Shown here one piece after another: positions 62,383-64,000 of a stretch of DNA of 64,000 bases. Source of the DNA: an uncultured Flaviramulus sp. (GTDB lineage Bacteria > Bacteroidota > Bacteroidia > Flavobacteriales > Flavobacteriaceae). Positions within the stretch are counted from its first letter, which is position 1. The number at the start of each line of letters is the position of its first letter. Under the pieces are notes generated by a model that saw only the letters and a program-made list of their open reading frames with translations, was not told where the DNA came from and did not search any database. Location of the stretch: assembly GCA_947501105.1 (NCBI GenBank), contig CANMUP010000001.1, positions 124,001-188,000 of the forward strand, written 5' to 3'. The translations under genes and the position numbers were made by a program.

Positions 62383-62829
62383 TTACTCGTCCTTTCTTCT
62401 TAAATATTGCATCACGCCTGAATTCAGTTGAAAGTCTAAATCTGATACAAATGAAGTTACCTTACTGTCGGGAAAACAACTGTTTATATTTGTTATCACT
62501 CTAATGATATTTTTGTAATAATTAATCAACAGATTATTATTAGCATCTACTGATTGTTGCTTACACCAATCTAAATAATCAGTAGCTTCGTTTAACAATT
62601 CTAATTCTCTAAATACTAAAACAAAATTCAATAATGGCTTTGCATTATCAAGATCGTTATACTCATCATTCACCTGAATTATAAAGAATTGGTTTTGTAT
62701 TTTTAGTTTTAAGGGTACAAAAGAATCAGATATAATGGGGTGCAAAATTGTTTCAATGGTAACATCATTAGAATTCAAAAAATTATGAATATCATTAATT
62801 TCTGAGTACTTTTTCCCTTCAAATTTCAT
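62383..62829 (-). CDS. Unknown 148-residue protein
   Basis: The protein (MKFEGKKYSEINDIHNFLNS at the start) is a small alpha/beta soluble protein with no signal, membrane segment or recognised motif; residues about 80-125 are helical. It lies between the DUF1592 gene and the FGE-like gene with gaps of 216 and 152 bases, where I see no other gene. I cannot assign a function. Confidence 0.6.
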   Translation of the reverse strand: MKFEGKKYSEINDIHNFLNSNDVTIETILHPIISDSFVPLKLKIQNQFFIIQVNDEYNDLDNAKPLLNFVLVFRELELLNEATDYLDWCKQQSVDANNNLLINYYKNIIRVITNINSCFPDSKVTSFVSDLDFQLNSGVMQYLRRKDE

Positions 62830-62981
62830 ATTTCGTTATTAAATTAACATAAATAAAATTAGGTAGTATCCTATGGGTTGCAAAAAGAATACTTGCTCAA
62901 CAAAATTATGCGATAATGGCAAGAACTAAACTATTTATGGCAGTGCGGGTAGTGGAGAATATAACACTATGGGTGATTAAA

Positions 62982-64000
62982 TTATTTATTATTAATCATA
63001 TCTAAAGTGACAACTGTTCTAAATCCAATATGCTCAGATGAAGAATCTGTACTAGACCCCATCCTTGATGAAACTCTGTAACTAGCACAATACGTATAGC
63101 TACATAAAAACGAACCTCCCTTTATAACTTTTTCTTGAACATATGGATTGCTAGGATTGTATGCTTTATTAGCGCCTTTAGGGTTAATTGTTGGTGTATT
63201 TGCCGAGGCTAGTTCTTTATAATAATTGACATTATACCAATCTGTAGTCCATTCCCAAACGTTACCAGCCATATCATATAAACCAAAACTATTTGGTGGA
63301 TATGATTTTACTGGCGCGCTCCTTTCGTAACCATCTTCTAAAGTATTAAACACAGGAAATTCACCCTCCCAACTGTTAGCTTTTTTAGATAATAAACTAA
63401 TGTCATCACCCCAAAAGTAAGTTGTGTTTACTTTTTTTGCTCTAGCGGCGTATTCCCATTCTGCTTCAGTTGGTAATCGTCTTCCTGCCCATTTACAATA
63501 GGCCTGAGCATCTTCATAAGAAATATGGGTAACTGGATAGTTTTCTTTTCCTTCTAGGGATGAATTAACACCACTTGGGTGTTTCCAGTTTACACCAATT
63601 GCCCATCGCCACCACTGTGAAAAATCATATAGATTAGGAACTGAAGTTTTTGTTTTTTTAAACATTAAAGACCCTGGTTGTAAAATAGTATCGTGAGGTT
63701 TTGGTGTTCCTTCAGGCAATTGTTTTTTCATCTCCTCCCAATCAATTTCCCTTTCAGCTATAGTTATATAACCCGTTTCATCAACAAATTTTGAAAACTG
63801 AGCATTGGTTACTTCTGTTATATCCATAAAAAACCCATCTACACTTACTTCGTGTTGTGGTTTTTCATGCATCATAGCTATTTCATCGTGAGGAACAGCT
63901 CCTTGTAAAAAAGACCCTGCAGGAATCCAAAGCATCCCTTTTGGCGGCTTATTAATTATACTATCTATTTTACTAGCCTGTATATTGCTATTGTTTATTT
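62982..64000 (-). CDS. Formylglycine-generating-enzyme-like (SUMF1) protein, cut by the window end
   Basis: The visible part is at least 339 residues, because the frame stays open upstream of the first ATG at 63935 to base 64000 (reading INKPPKG before MLWIPAGSF), so the start lies beyond the window. It carries the FGE/SUMF1 fold: MLWIPAGSFLQGAVPHDE, DITEVTNAQFSKFV, GRRLPTEAEWEYAARA, DMAGNVWEWTTDWY and a Cys-containing GGSFLCSYTYCASYR, similar to active enzymes. It may activate sulfatases or act as a lectin-like protein; no sulfatase is seen in the window. Confidence 0.83.
   Translation of the reverse strand, partial: INNSNIQASKIDSIINKPPKGMLWIPAGSFLQGAVPHDEIAMMHEKPQHEVSVDGFFMDITEVTNAQFSKFVDETGYITIAEREIDWEEMKKQLPEGTPKPHDTILQPGSLMFKKTKTSVPNLYDFSQWWRWAIGVNWKHPSGVNSSLEGKENYPVTHISYEDAQAYCKWAGRRLPTEAEWEYAARAKKVNTTYFWGDDISLLSKKANSWEGEFPVFNTLEDGYERSAPVKSYPPNSFGLYDMAGNVWEWTTDWYNVNYYKELASANTPTINPKGANKAYNPSNPYVQEKVIKGGSFLCSYTYCASYRVSSRMGSSTDSSSEHIGFRTVVTLDMINNK

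Overview
The window is AT-rich DNA from a member of the Flavobacteriaceae (Bacteroidota). The evidence is flavobacterial promoters (TTG, about 20 bases, TAnnTTTG), a type IX secretion C-terminal signal, family-typical neighbours (ribF, pth, rplY, prs, serS, DUF4286, DUF4199, DUF6428) and dispersed intergenic repeats known from this family. No rRNA, CRISPR array or intact insertion sequence was seen.

Region by region. 1-5.1 kb: a bacteriocin-type export locus with a HlyD adaptor, a small HTH protein, two double-glycine leader peptides, a small membrane peptide, and a C39 peptidase ABC exporter broken by a frameshift. 5.1-7.7 kb: an arsC remnant, an outer-membrane barrel protein and a frameshifted Ig-like secreted protein. 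7.7-9.7 kb: arsenic operon arsR-DUF6428-arsN-arsC (minus strand) with a palindromic operator. 9.7-29.6 kb: ordinary core and accessory genes (TauE, VOC, mgtE, rsmA, serS, ribF, a secreted metalloprotease, pth, rplY, prs), with degenerate dispersed repeats in the gaps.

29.8-42 kb is the striking part, an RNA-repair and tRNA-replacement island. It holds a WYL-domain regulator, two RtcB RNA ligases, the release-factor-like PrfH, several unrecognised small proteins, a 20-gene tRNA array and an RNase H-like YkuK protein. Three copies of one inverted repeat, each 11 bases before a TATTTG box, mark a likely WYL regulon. The RtcB2-PrfH operon and the tRNA array are both preceded by the same two-part leader: a short ORF plus an intrinsic terminator, then a conserved promoter block of about 118 bp, another short ORF and another terminator. 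The last codons of each short ORF can pair with the 5' arm of the following terminator, as in classical ribosome-controlled attenuation. The two longest leader peptides each use 19 of the 20 amino acids. I infer a sensor of general tRNA or ribosome damage that switches on RNA ligases, ribosome rescue and a spare tRNA set. Four tRNAs in the array are interrupted by 40-55 nt inserts, and two or three of these inserts are copies of one short element in different orientations.

42-64 kb is a sialic-acid utilisation locus: mutarotase-transporter fusion, creatininase-like amidase, O-acetylesterase, PhyH-family oxygenase, sialidase, AGE epimerase, FadR/GntR regulator with matching operators, and a lyase. 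Next to it is an unusual block of a PQQ-type propeller protein, a di-heme peroxidase-like cytochrome, a sugar MFS transporter, DUF1552 and DUF1592 cytochrome proteins, and a formylglycine-generating-enzyme-like protein that runs off the window end.
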